A stretch of DNA of 7,602 bases from Spirochaetales bacterium (lineage in GTDB: Bacteria > Spirochaetota > Spirochaetia > DSM-27196 > SKKC01). Every line of letters begins with the position of its first letter. Position 1 is the stretch's first letter. This document shows, piece after piece, positions 1-5,847 of the stretch. The notes beneath the pieces are model-generated. The model saw nothing but the letters and a program-made list of their open reading frames with translations, was not told where the DNA came from and did not search any database. The stretch lies in assembly GCA_007126865.1 (NCBI GenBank), contig SLAN01000184.1:1-7602 (forward strand), given 5' to 3'. The position numbers and the translations under genes are program-made.

Positions 1-351
1 GGCGTGTTCGGACGCCTCAATGCCTCGGGCACCACCCCCACCGCGGCAGTTATTATGATGGGTATCGTGATCGGCGGGCTTGCGCTGATCGGCGACGTGC
101 GCACCACGTGGTCGTTCAGCGCCTTCACGGTCCTGGTCTATTACGCGATTACCGACTTCGCCGCACTGTTCATTCCGAACAGAGGTCGACTCTTTCCGCG
201 CTGGGTGGCGGTGGTCGGGGTGATCTCCTGCCTGTCGCTGGCGTTCTTCGTCGAACCGCGTGTGTGGCTCACCGGCCTCGGACTGATCGCTCTGGGACTC
301 GTGTGGCACGCGGCCGCGCGGCGCCTCTCGAGCGCAAACACGAGCGGTTGA
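1..351 (+). CDS. APC-family amino-acid permease, C-terminal part (5' end outside window)
   Basis: The frame is open from base 1 and ends at TGA 349-351, giving 116 residues of a protein that begins upstream. The opening GVFGRLNASGTTPTAAV resembles the cytoplasmic loop of APC-superfamily permeases, in which an R/F-x-R-L-N stretch is followed by G-T-P before the next helix. About four hydrophobic helices follow, near residues 15-30, 37-57, 66-84 and 87-104, and the protein ends in a short basic, polar tail. The family moves amino acids or related cations across the inner membrane by proton or sodium symport or by exchange. Substrate-binding residues lie in the N-terminal helices, which are missing here, so the substrate cannot be named. 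The gene converges on the DUF998 gene with a 32-nt gap and no obvious strong terminator. Family assignment is fairly confident; the exact subfamily is not. Confidence 0.8.
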   Translation, partial: GVFGRLNASGTTPTAAVIMMGIVIGGLALIGDVRTTWSFSAFTVLVYYAITDFAALFIPNRGRLFPRWVAVVGVISCLSLAFFVEPRVWLTGLGLIALGLVWHAAARRLSSANTSG

Positions 352-383
352 TACGCGCTCGATCGTAAGTGAACAGCGAACTG

Positions 384-1025
384 TCAACGCACGGAGCCGG
401 GCGACCGCTTGTACATCTTCAGTGCAATCACGTATACCCAGAGCACGAACGCGCCGATCGTAATCCGTTCGGCTAACCCTAATACTCCACTGTCGGTTGC
501 TGCAGCAGAGACCGCCCAGATTCCGGACACGAGAACAACGGCCAGCGTGATGAACGAGTATACGGCATATCCGCGCAAACCAATCTTCCGCAGATGCAGC
601 GCGACGAGCGGCACGGCGGTCATGGTGCCGATCGACATGAGTCCGGCGAATACAATGTGCATTATTCCGGCGAACGTCTGCTCGGCGCCGATCGGATCCC
701 TGGGAAAGAGGATCGTCAGAACAAGCCCGAAGGCGCCGATCACAATGATGATGGCGGCACCGGCGACGCCCACTCCTTTCGCCTGTTCAGCGAAACGCGA
801 AAGCAAACCGACTCCGAACGCCATGAGAAGGATATTGTACGCGACGAAGATCGGGTCGAGCACACCCTTCCCCGGTGCGTAGCTCGCGATGAGTCCGCTT
901 ATGTCGTGAGCGAGATGGCTATAGCCGGGGGTGATGATTCCGCCGATAATGACCGCGACACCGTACAGAACCGGAGCCGCTATCCCGCATGCCACGAGCA
1001 TTCTCTGGATACTATTCTTCATCAT
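384..1025 (-). CDS. DUF998 family integral membrane protein
   Basis: A 213-residue, very hydrophobic protein with about six predicted membrane helices, near residues 11-31, 56-76, 84-106, 118-142, 152-173 and 183-203. DUF998 hallmarks are visible: a short loop after helix 1 with HDISGLIASYAPG, an FPRDP motif at 107-111 after helix 3, a histidine opening helix 4 (MHIVFAG), and GLAER just before the last helix. The length fits the family, which has no established biochemical function. The start is well bounded because an in-frame TGA lies immediately before the ATG-ATG pair, so translation begins at 1025 or 1022. No good Shine-Dalgarno is in place; the purine-rich tract at 1059-1070 is about 33 nt away. 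The gene follows the broken AraC/GyrI gene by 52 nt on the same strand, so the two probably shared a transcript and the regulator may have controlled this protein. That link is inference. Confidence 0.85.
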   Translation of the reverse strand: MMKNSIQRMLVACGIAAPVLYGVAVIIGGIITPGYSHLAHDISGLIASYAPGKGVLDPIFVAYNILLMAFGVGLLSRFAEQAKGVGVAGAAIIIVIGAFGLVLTILFPRDPIGAEQTFAGIMHIVFAGLMSIGTMTAVPLVALHLRKIGLRGYAVYSFITLAVVLVSGIWAVSAAATDSGVLGLAERITIGAFVLWVYVIALKMYKRSPGSVR

Positions 1026-1077
1026 TCACCGGTCGCCGGTTGCGCTGTACGCGCCCGGCCCCCTCCCTTCAATCGCT

Positions 1078-1581
1078 CTACCGAGTCTTGATCGGAATCC
1101 ACACCTCGCACCGGTGGTCCGGCGAAGCCGGGTCCTGATCGGTGAAGTAGACCTCGAGCGCAGGACCATCGGCGTGCTCGTAGTTCGTCGAAGGAAACCA
1201 CTCGGCAAAGACACGACGCCACGTTTCCTGGATCGATTCGACGACGGGCCCGACCGCCTCGAAAATCGCCCAAGTGGCCGAAGGCACGCTCCGCCGTACG
1301 AGCCGTCCGGCGGCTACTTCGGATTCGATCCGTGCGTTTCTGCCCTCCTCCCGTACCGCGATGGCATACGACATTTCGTCGGCCGAGCTCGCGTCGGCAA
1401 TACAGATGCCATAGACCTTGCCGTCGAACGCCGATGTCTCGAGATCCTCCAGCCGGCCGTCGGTCGATACATCTCTCCAGAACGCGGGAATCGTCTTGAG
1501 ATTCTCGCCGTTACACGTGGTTGTGCAAATCTCGTGTCCGACCGTGGTGAACTCCGGATGCTCCTCGATCCGATACTCCAT
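1078..1581 (-). CDS. GyrI-like / AraC effector-binding domain protein, possibly expressed on its own
   Basis: From ATG 1579-1581 this gives 167 residues forming a complete GyrI-like (AraC_E_bind) domain. It opens MEYRIEEHPEFTTVGHE, has a middle Y-G-I-C strand at 57-60, then VPSATWAIFEAVGP at 99-112, WRRVFAEWFPSTNYEH at 121-136, LEVYF at 142-146, and ends CEVWIPIKTR. These are the conserved blocks of this ligand-binding fold, which in regulators senses small hydrophobic or cationic compounds. The ATG is preceded by a perfect AGGAGG with 7-nt spacing, so the domain can be translated independently of the damaged DNA-binding part. A longer reading from GTG 1624-1626 gives 182 residues but adds only the old linker. 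Free-standing GyrI-like proteins exist, so this may be a functional remnant; equally it may simply be the decaying 3' half of a regulator. It lies 52 nt upstream of the DUF998 gene, same strand. Confidence 0.7.
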   Translation of the reverse strand: MEYRIEEHPEFTTVGHEICTTTCNGENLKTIPAFWRDVSTDGRLEDLETSAFDGKVYGICIADASSADEMSYAIAVREEGRNARIESEVAAGRLVRRSVPSATWAIFEAVGPVVESIQETWRRVFAEWFPSTNYEHADGPALEVYFTDQDPASPDHRCEVWIPIKTR

Positions 1582-1588
1582 CTCGATG

Positions 1589-1594
1589 CCTCCT
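1589..1594 (-). promoter_or_regulatory. Perfect Shine-Dalgarno for the GyrI-like domain start
   Basis: The minus strand reads AGGAGG, followed by 7 nt (CATCGAG) and ATG at 1581. The same bases encode Val-Gly-Gly of the old linker, so the match could come from codon choice. It is nevertheless the best ribosome-binding site in the window, and it decides in favour of an internal start in the remodelled AraC gene. Confidence 0.55.
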
Positions 1595-1807
1595 ACTATT
1601 TCGACGTGAAAGGCCACCCGCAGCACGCGTCAGCCGCCGATGCCGAATGTACTCCCCGACAGGGATATTCACGAGAATATGGAACATCCGCTGAAAGTGG
1701 AATCTGGACATGGCAGCGATTCGCGCAAGCTCATTGATCTCGATCGCGTTTCCCAGGTTATCCTCGATATACCCGATGCTCTCCTGCAGCCGTTTCAACT
1801 GATCCAC

Positions 1808-1979
1808 AATATGAGCCTCTTCATACGAGAAGATTCTACCCTCACGCGTCGTGCCGCGCCGGTCATTCTGTGCTCGATTCTCGCAGCGTGGCTCACCGAG
1901 GGTTCATGTCTCGCGGGATCTCATACAGTCGCCGAGCGGCGGTTCGACGGAATCGTTCGGGCTCCAGCGGAGACAAACA
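1808..1979 (-). other. Intergenic region upstream of the broken AraC gene
   Basis: These 172 nt lie between the stop of the sigma-factor gene and the GTG of the AraC remnant. The only clear element is the GAAGAGG ribosome-binding site at 1816-1822. I see no convincing -35/-10 pair, no terminator with a T run, and no open frame with family resemblance. A promoter for the AraC/DUF998 transcript would be expected here, or transcription may read through from the sigma-factor operon. Confidence 0.4.
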
Positions 1980-3287
1980 CTATTCGCCCTCCAGTTTCAC
2001 CTCGACCTCCCGGAGTTTCCGGCGCAGCAGCCGGCGTTCGGGTTCCTGGCGTGCGAGCTCGAGCGCGCGACGATACGCCTTGCCCGCTTCTTCGCGCCGG
2101 CCCGTGCGATGATAGAAATCGGCCCGTGAGGCGTGAAGCAGATGAAAATCTGACAGCTCGCCGCGGGCAAGAATCTGCTCCACCAGTTTCAGGCCTTCTT
2201 CTGCTGAGTCGCGCATGGCCACCGCGACCGCCCGGTTCAACTCCACCACCGGTGACGGTTCAACGCGCAGCAACAGATCGTAGTAGGCGACGATGCGATC
2301 CCACCGGGTCGCGTCGAAGGCGGGTGCAGCCGCATGTTCGCCTGCAATCGCCGCCTGAAGCGTATACGCGCCGATTGTGCCGCTGCGCATGGCGCGGTCA
2401 ACGAGCGAACGTCCCTCCTCGATCTGCGGCCGGTTCCACAGCGACCGGTCCTGATCTTCGAGCAGGATGATGTCGCCCTCCCCGGTAACGCGGGCATCCC
2501 GCCGCGAATCCTGCAGGAGCATGAGTGCAAGCAAGCCGCATGCCTCGGGGTCCGGCAGCAAATCGACGAGCAGCCGTCCGAGCCGGATTGCCTCGCCGCT
2601 GAGATCAGCCCGTGTCAACGACTCTCCGCCGGACGCGGCGTATCCCTCGTTGAATACGAGGTAGATCGTTCGAAGCACAGCGTCGAGCCGTCGGGGCAGC
2701 TCGCCGGCGGCCGGGAGCTCGACGGGTAGCTGTTTGTTTCTCAAAGTCGCCTTCGCACGCACGATTCGCTGCGCGACGGTCGACGTGCGAACGAGGAAGG
2801 CGCGGGCGATCTCTTCGGTGGTCAGATCGCATACTTCCCGAAGAGTCAGCGCCACCTGCGCATCGTGCGACAGCTCCGGATGGCAACAGATGAAGATCAG
2901 TCGCAAGTTGTCGTCCGGAATGTGCTCGAGCGCTCGTTGCATTTCCGCATCCTCGTCGGGCGAGCCCGCGATCGCCGCCAGCCGATCGCCGTCCCAGTGA
3001 TCGACTCGCGATCGTCTGCGCAACGCGTCGATCGCCTTGAACCGACCGGTGGAGATGAGCCACGCGCGCGGATTCTCCGGCAGACCACCGGACGGCCACT
3101 GCTCGAGCGCAGCACGGAACGCCTCCTGCATCGCCTCCTCGGCAAGGTCGAGATCGCCGAGCAGGCGCACGAGCGTAGCGAGCACCCGGCGCGATTCGGC
3201 GCGATAGGTCGATTCGACTACCGTTTGTGTACTGACGGACGGATGCCCGGCCTCCCCGGTTGTCACCGTCGATTCATCCCTCTTCAA
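1980..3287 (-). CDS. ECF42-type RNA polymerase sigma factor with DUF6596/TPR C-terminal extension
   Basis: A 435-residue protein, about twice the length of a plain ECF sigma factor. Region sigma2 spans about 27-93 (YRAESRRVLATLVRLLGDLDLAEEAMQEAF, then PRAWLISTGRFKAIDALRR). Region sigma4 spans about 119-184 (LTLREVCDLTTEEIARAFLV and VAQRIVRAKATLR). After it come the DUF6596 block with VFNEGYAASGG at 211-221 and LLEDQDRSLWNR at 275-286, then PVVELNRAVAVAM at 346-358 and TPR-like helices to the end. This layout defines the ECF42 group, which lacks a classical anti-sigma factor; the C-terminal extension is thought to govern activity. The gene follows the DGPF gene by 7 nt, the standard ECF42 partner arrangement. 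The start is uncertain: TTG 3285-3287 is the longest choice, while GTG 3264-3266 also has AAGAGGGA ahead of it and removes seven non-conserved residues. Both lie well before the conserved domain. Confidence 0.93.
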   Translation of the reverse strand: MKRDESTVTTGEAGHPSVSTQTVVESTYRAESRRVLATLVRLLGDLDLAEEAMQEAFRAALEQWPSGGLPENPRAWLISTGRFKAIDALRRRSRVDHWDGDRLAAIAGSPDEDAEMQRALEHIPDDNLRLIFICCHPELSHDAQVALTLREVCDLTTEEIARAFLVRTSTVAQRIVRAKATLRNKQLPVELPAAGELPRRLDAVLRTIYLVFNEGYAASGGESLTRADLSGEAIRLGRLLVDLLPDPEACGLLALMLLQDSRRDARVTGEGDIILLEDQDRSLWNRPQIEEGRSLVDRAMRSGTIGAYTLQAAIAGEHAAAPAFDATRWDRIVAYYDLLLRVEPSPVVELNRAVAVAMRDSAEEGLKLVEQILARGELSDFHLLHASRADFYHRTGRREEAGKAYRRALELARQEPERRLLRRKLREVEVKLEGE

Positions 3288-3294
3288 GGATACG

Positions 3295-3729
3295 TCATCC
3301 GGCGTCCGATCTCCTCCGGTTCTCGGCCTCCTTACGGCTTACCGTTTTCGCCGCCTCGCGCAGCTCGGGCGTGTACGCGTCGCCGAAGTCGTCGGGTTCG
3401 AAGAACTGCCGGATCTCGAGTTCCCCGTGATCTCCGGGACACCGTTTCGCCCACTCGATCGCCTGCTCCATCGATTCGACGTTCCAGATCCAGTATCCGG
3501 CGACGAGATCTTTCGCCTCGGTAAACGGACCGTCGACTACGCTCCGCTCGGTTCCCGAAAACCGGATCCGGGCTCCGGCCGAGCTCGGGCGCAGACCGTC
3601 TCCGTCGAGCAGGATGCCGGCGTTCCCCAGCTCCTCGTTGTAGCGGCCCATCGCGGCGAGTAGCTCCTCACCGGGCATGATTCCCGCTTCCGTTTCCTCA
3701 TTTGCTTTGACAAATACCATGACTCTCAT
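3295..3729 (-). CDS. DGPF-motif YCII-related protein, partner of the ECF42 sigma factor
   Basis: A 144-residue protein of the YCII-related (DGPF) family. It opens MRVMVFVKANEETEAGIMPGE, has a MGRYNEEL helix at 27-34, ARIRFSG at 53-59, the signature DGPF at 66-69 inside VVDGPFTEAKDL, and AIEWAKRCPG at 89-98, ending with FEPDDFGDAYTPELRE. Length and motif order match DGPF proteins encoded beside ECF42 sigma factors. The fold is a ferredoxin-like alpha/beta barrel dimer. The molecular role is unknown; these proteins are established as targets of the linked sigma factor. ATG 3727-3729 is chosen because it aligns with the usual family N-terminus. There is no Shine-Dalgarno, and the promoter lies only 8 nt upstream, which suggests translation from a leaderless mRNA. 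This is the first gene of the operon, 7 nt before the sigma-factor gene. Confidence 0.93.
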   Translation of the reverse strand: MRVMVFVKANEETEAGIMPGEELLAAMGRYNEELGNAGILLDGDGLRPSSAGARIRFSGTERSVVDGPFTEAKDLVAGYWIWNVESMEQAIEWAKRCPGDHGELEIRQFFEPDDFGDAYTPELREAAKTVSRKEAENRRRSDAG

Positions 3730-3737
3730 GCTCTATT

Positions 3738-3764
3738 GTCGCACGGACATCATGAAAATCGACA
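3738..3764 (-). promoter_or_regulatory. Candidate ECF42-dependent autoregulatory promoter
   Basis: The minus strand carries TGTCGA (3759-3764) as -35, a 17-nt spacer, and CGAC (3738-3741) as -10. As I recall it, the ECF42 consensus worked out in Streptomyces is TGTCGA at -35 and CG(A/T)C at -10, so both elements match exactly. Only 8 nt separate the -10 element from the DGPF ATG. Transcription starting the usual 7-9 nt downstream would therefore begin at or within one or two bases of the start codon. This agrees with the missing Shine-Dalgarno. The promoter should serve both the DGPF gene and the sigma-factor gene. Confidence 0.75.
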
Positions 3765-3889
3765 TCTTTCCTGCGAATTTTTCTTCTCGACCTCGCAACT
3801 CGCGGCTGGTTTGACAAATTCGTCGGTGAGGCGAGCATTCCCACCCAGGAGTTCGTCGGACTTCACTTCGGAGTAGCGCAAGCGTATGC

Positions 3890-3918
3890 TTGACAACCGT
3901 ACTCACGGCCTCAATGAT
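3890..3918 (+). promoter_or_regulatory. Sigma70-like promoter candidate for the glycosyltransferase gene
   Basis: Perfect TTGACA at 3890-3895, a 17-nt spacer, and AATGAT at 3913-3918 (4 of 6 matches to TATAAT). Transcription would start near 3925, leaving a leader of about 140 nt before ATG 4065. The imperfect palindrome at 3879-3892 overlaps the -35 box, a plausible place for a repressor. This is a sequence match only. Confidence 0.45.
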
Positions 3919-4064
3919 TGCATCTGGCCACAGGGAGATACTCAGCCGGGAATAATTCTCCGTCACGCGGTAGCCTCGGGCGGATGTGCCGAACGCCGGC
4001 CCGAGGACGCGCACTCCGCGTTCCCTGCTGCCACGGCTCCAAGTGTTCAGGTGTACGTATATAT

Positions 4065-4808
4065 ATGGCTCGAAATCATCTTAGTGTAGTAATCCCGTGT
4101 AAAGACGAGGAGTTCTTCCTGCCGAGGCTCCTCGACGCCCTCGGCGCGCAGCGCGAGATCAGCCGCATCGAGTATGTGTGCGCGATATCGCCGGATACGA
4201 CCGACGGTACAGAGGCGATAGCACGACGCTATGGATGCCGGGTAGTGAACGGGGGGCGACCGGCGACCGCGCGAAATAACGGGGCACAGGCGGCGACATA
4301 CGATACGATTCTTTTCATCGACGCGGACACCTATCCGGAACACGATCTCTTTCTGAGCCGGGCACTCGCCGAATTCCGGGACAGAGAATTGCACGTAGCC
4401 GGAACGCTGCTTTCACCCGATTATCGCGGGAACGGTGTGAAGCGATTGTTCTACTCCGGCCTGTACCGCTTTCTGCGATACGAGTTCACGCGACGCCAGG
4501 ACACAGCGAATCCTGTGATGCAGTCGGCCATGTTCTTCGATCGCGAGGCATTCTTCGACCTTGGTAGATTCAAGGAAGGTATCTTTCGGGAGGATTCCGA
4601 GATAGCCGCTCGGGCTGTGTCTTCCGAGTTCGGTTACCGATTCGGTATAATAAGAAACAGCGGATTTCTCAGGAATTCCGTGCGAAGATTCGAGGGGAAG
4701 CCGGTCAGGACGTTGGTCAAGGTAGGATACCTGAATGCGAAGGCCGAGCTATTCGGATACGAGGCGCTCGAAGACACGATCGACTCATACCTCAACGGAG
4801 AGTTATAG
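4065..4808 (+). CDS. Family 2 glycosyltransferase (GT-A fold)
   Basis: A 247-residue soluble protein with no membrane helices. The N-terminal nucleotide-binding strand LSVVIPCKDEEFFLPRLLDAL lies at 6-26. SPDTTDGTEAIARRYG follows at 42-57, then GGRPATARNNGAQAA at 63-77. The metal-binding DxD motif is DAD at 86-88 in ILFIDADTYPEHDLF, and the acidic acceptor-site motif is ED at 176-177 in FREDSEIAARA. These are the expected GT2 elements; the sugar and acceptor cannot be read from sequence. ATG 4065 is chosen because it sits directly before the first beta strand; upstream in-frame starts add about 49 residues without family character. Ribosome binding is weak (AGGTG about 11 nt upstream). Some stretches are AT-richer than neighbouring genes (27 of 60 G+C at 4621-4680), possibly a sign of transfer. 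It is followed immediately by a barrel protein gene on the same strand, probably in one operon. Confidence 0.88.
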   Translation: MARNHLSVVIPCKDEEFFLPRLLDALGAQREISRIEYVCAISPDTTDGTEAIARRYGCRVVNGGRPATARNNGAQAATYDTILFIDADTYPEHDLFLSRALAEFRDRELHVAGTLLSPDYRGNGVKRLFYSGLYRFLRYEFTRRQDTANPVMQSAMFFDREAFFDLGRFKEGIFREDSEIAARAVSSEFGYRFGIIRNSGFLRNSVRRFEGKPVRTLVKVGYLNAKAELFGYEALEDTIDSYLNGEL

Positions 4809-5745
4809 AAACGGTGCTCGGCGGCTACCCGCGGTCTGCGTACCCCTTTTTCTGTTTTTCGCTGCCGCTCCGGCATCTGCCGAGGTACTTGCCCCGCCCC
4901 CGTACGGCGCAATGACGTTGGGGCCGGAGAAAGGGTTGTTCTCGAACGTAGTGTTCTGGAGTCGCCTGGAACGTTTCGTCAGTGACCAGGAGTGGATCGG
5001 CAGCGACGATCACAACTACCACTACGATCTGGGCTCATATCTTACCGTGTGGAGGGGCGACCGCGATGCGGTCGAAGGAATGTTCCGCTACCAGTACCAC
5101 AGCGAGCGTCCGCCCCCGCAGCGCAGTTCATGGCTCTTCCACTCGGCGGTCTTCGTCAACGAAGTGGGAATCAGGTACCGCCGGAAGCTCGGTCCGATTC
5201 TCCTGAGCGCCCATTTTCGCCACGACTCCAAGCACGAACTCGACCGGGCCAGCCGGCGGATGGCTGCCCACGATGCCGTCGGAATCGAGGCACTCGTCCG
5301 CAATCCGGACCTCTTTGGCCCCGGTGCCGTCCACGGCTTTCTCCGAGCTACGGGCGAAGTCAAGCTTCCGATCTATGTCTTCCAGGATCTCGATCTGGAG
5401 GCGGATGCTGTCTACCGGGGTATGGGAGCGATCGAAGCGGAGGTCGAGCCGTTCCGGATCGCCCGCCGGCATCCCGTTTTCGTCAACGCCCGGGTTGCCG
5501 GTATCCTCAACGAACGTCCCGCGGAGATTCGCGGGGAGCCGGTCCCGAAGCCGGGATACTACACTCACCTGGACTATCAGGTACGCGCCGGGGTTCGCTT
5601 TGCCGGAGGGCGCGGATCATTCGTCGTGTACAGCGAGCTCGAGCGTTTGAGCGACGACTGGGTGGATCGCGAGCGGTTCAAAGATCCCGACTTCGACCCG
5701 CTCCATCTCCTGAGTTTCGCAATTATGTTCGTTGGCCGAAACTGA
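4735..5745 (+). CDS. Predicted outer-membrane beta-barrel protein, function unknown
   Basis: The frame gives 336 residues, but residues 1-26 overlap the glycosyltransferase gene and look non-natural (rich in S, T and R). A clear signal peptide follows: RR at 29-30, the hydrophobic stretch LPAVCVPLFLFFAAAPASA at 31-49, and probable cleavage before Glu50. The mature part of about 287 residues has many short strands alternating polar and hydrophobic residues with aromatic girdles (YHYDLGSYLTVW, AVEGMFRYQYHSE, PILLSAHFRHDSKHEL, YYTHLDYQVRAGVRFAG, GSFVVYSELERL) and ends in the strand LLSFAIMFVGRN. This is the pattern of an outer-membrane barrel of about 12 strands. I do not recognise the family. 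The His-Asp-Ser-Lys-His cluster in one strand could be functional. ATG 4735 is the only standard in-frame start before the signal peptide, so the true start is uncertain. The context suggests a link to the surface glycan made by the upstream enzyme, by inference only. Confidence 0.75.
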   Translation: MRRPSYSDTRRSKTRSTHTSTESYRNGARRLPAVCVPLFLFFAAAPASAEVLAPPPYGAMTLGPEKGLFSNVVFWSRLERFVSDQEWIGSDDHNYHYDLGSYLTVWRGDRDAVEGMFRYQYHSERPPPQRSSWLFHSAVFVNEVGIRYRRKLGPILLSAHFRHDSKHELDRASRRMAAHDAVGIEALVRNPDLFGPGAVHGFLRATGEVKLPIYVFQDLDLEADAVYRGMGAIEAEVEPFRIARRHPVFVNARVAGILNERPAEIRGEPVPKPGYYTHLDYQVRAGVRFAGGRGSFVVYSELERLSDDWVDRERFKDPDFDPLHLLSFAIMFVGRN

Positions 5746-5792
5746 GCTGACACAGCTGCTCCGGCCGTGCCTGCCGGCGACCGTTCCGGTGT

Positions 5793-5820
5793 GTCGCGCG
5801 CTCATTCGTTATCGCGCGAC
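5793..5820. terminator. GC-rich hairpin between convergent barrel genes
   Basis: GTCGCGCG (5793-5800) and CGCGCGAC (5813-5820) form a perfect 8-bp stem with a 12-nt loop, centrally placed in the 102-nt gap between two convergent stop codons. It can form in transcripts from both strands. Neither side has a T run, so classical intrinsic termination is doubtful; it may protect 3' ends or aid factor-dependent termination. A weaker 5-bp hairpin (AGCTG-ACA-CAGCT) overlaps the first stop codon at 5745-5757. Confidence 0.35.
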
Positions 5821-5847
5821 GGCGGTACTCGCCGGTCATAAGCCGAT

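Larger units (their letters stand above)
1078..1807 (-). pseudogene. AraC-family regulator with GyrI-like domain, broken by an internal deletion and frame change
   Basis: Read from GTG 1805-1807, the first frame gives MDQLKRLQESIGYIEDNL, then one AraC-type helix-turn-helix (INELARIAAMSRFHFQRMF) and the EYIRHRRLTRAA segment that normally links the two helix-turn-helices. After about residue 60 this frame turns into arginine-rich nonsense and stops near 1511. The next frame picks up RVAFHVEIVGGIEMEYRIEE, the usual linker into the effector-binding domain, and runs intact to 1078. Compared with typical family members, about 50 codons are absent, covering the second helix-turn-helix and its tail, and the reading frame changes at the junction near 1625-1640. 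GAAGAGG at 1816-1822 lies 8 nt before the GTG and supports that start. Without the second helix-turn-helix the protein should not bind DNA in the normal AraC way. A single-base sequencing error cannot explain the missing codons, but an assembly collapse could. Confidence 0.8.
3730..4064. other. 335-nt divergent intergenic region between the DGPF and glycosyltransferase genes
   Basis: No credible gene lies here; open frames across it have no recognisable family character. On the minus side it holds the ECF42 promoter. On the plus side it holds two copies of TTGACAA, at 3811-3817 and 3890-3896, 79 bp apart. The second makes a good sigma70-like promoter; the first has only a poor -10 (AGCATT) at 17-nt spacing. 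An imperfect palindrome, CAAGC-GTAT-GCTTG at 3879-3892, overlaps the second TTGACA and could be an operator. The region ends with alternating T-A sequence just before the glycosyltransferase ATG. Confidence 0.6.

Noticed and set aside
631..645. A second TGTCGA (minus strand) as another ECF42 promoter
   Set aside because: It lies inside the DUF998 coding sequence and no CG(A/T)C follows at the 17-nt spacing.
594..1091. Plus-strand open frame opposite the DUF998 gene
   Set aside because: Low-complexity D/H/R-rich translation antisense to a clear membrane protein; a shadow frame.
1640..2470. Long plus-strand open frames opposite the sigma-factor and AraC genes
   Set aside because: They are antisense shadows of GC-rich coding sequence, rich in R, P and S with no domain resemblance.
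3733..4014. A 93-residue minus-strand open frame in the divergent intergenic region
   Set aside because: It runs through the ECF42 promoter, has no recognisable domain, and its composition looks like translated non-coding DNA.
4058..4063. TATATA just before the glycosyltransferase ATG as a -10 box
   Set aside because: At 17-nt spacing upstream the sequence is GGCTCC, not a -35 element.
3918..4064. A 49-residue N-terminal extension of the glycosyltransferase
   Set aside because: It would begin at a TTG inside the predicted promoter, contains no family sequence, and the GT2 fold begins right after ATG 4065.
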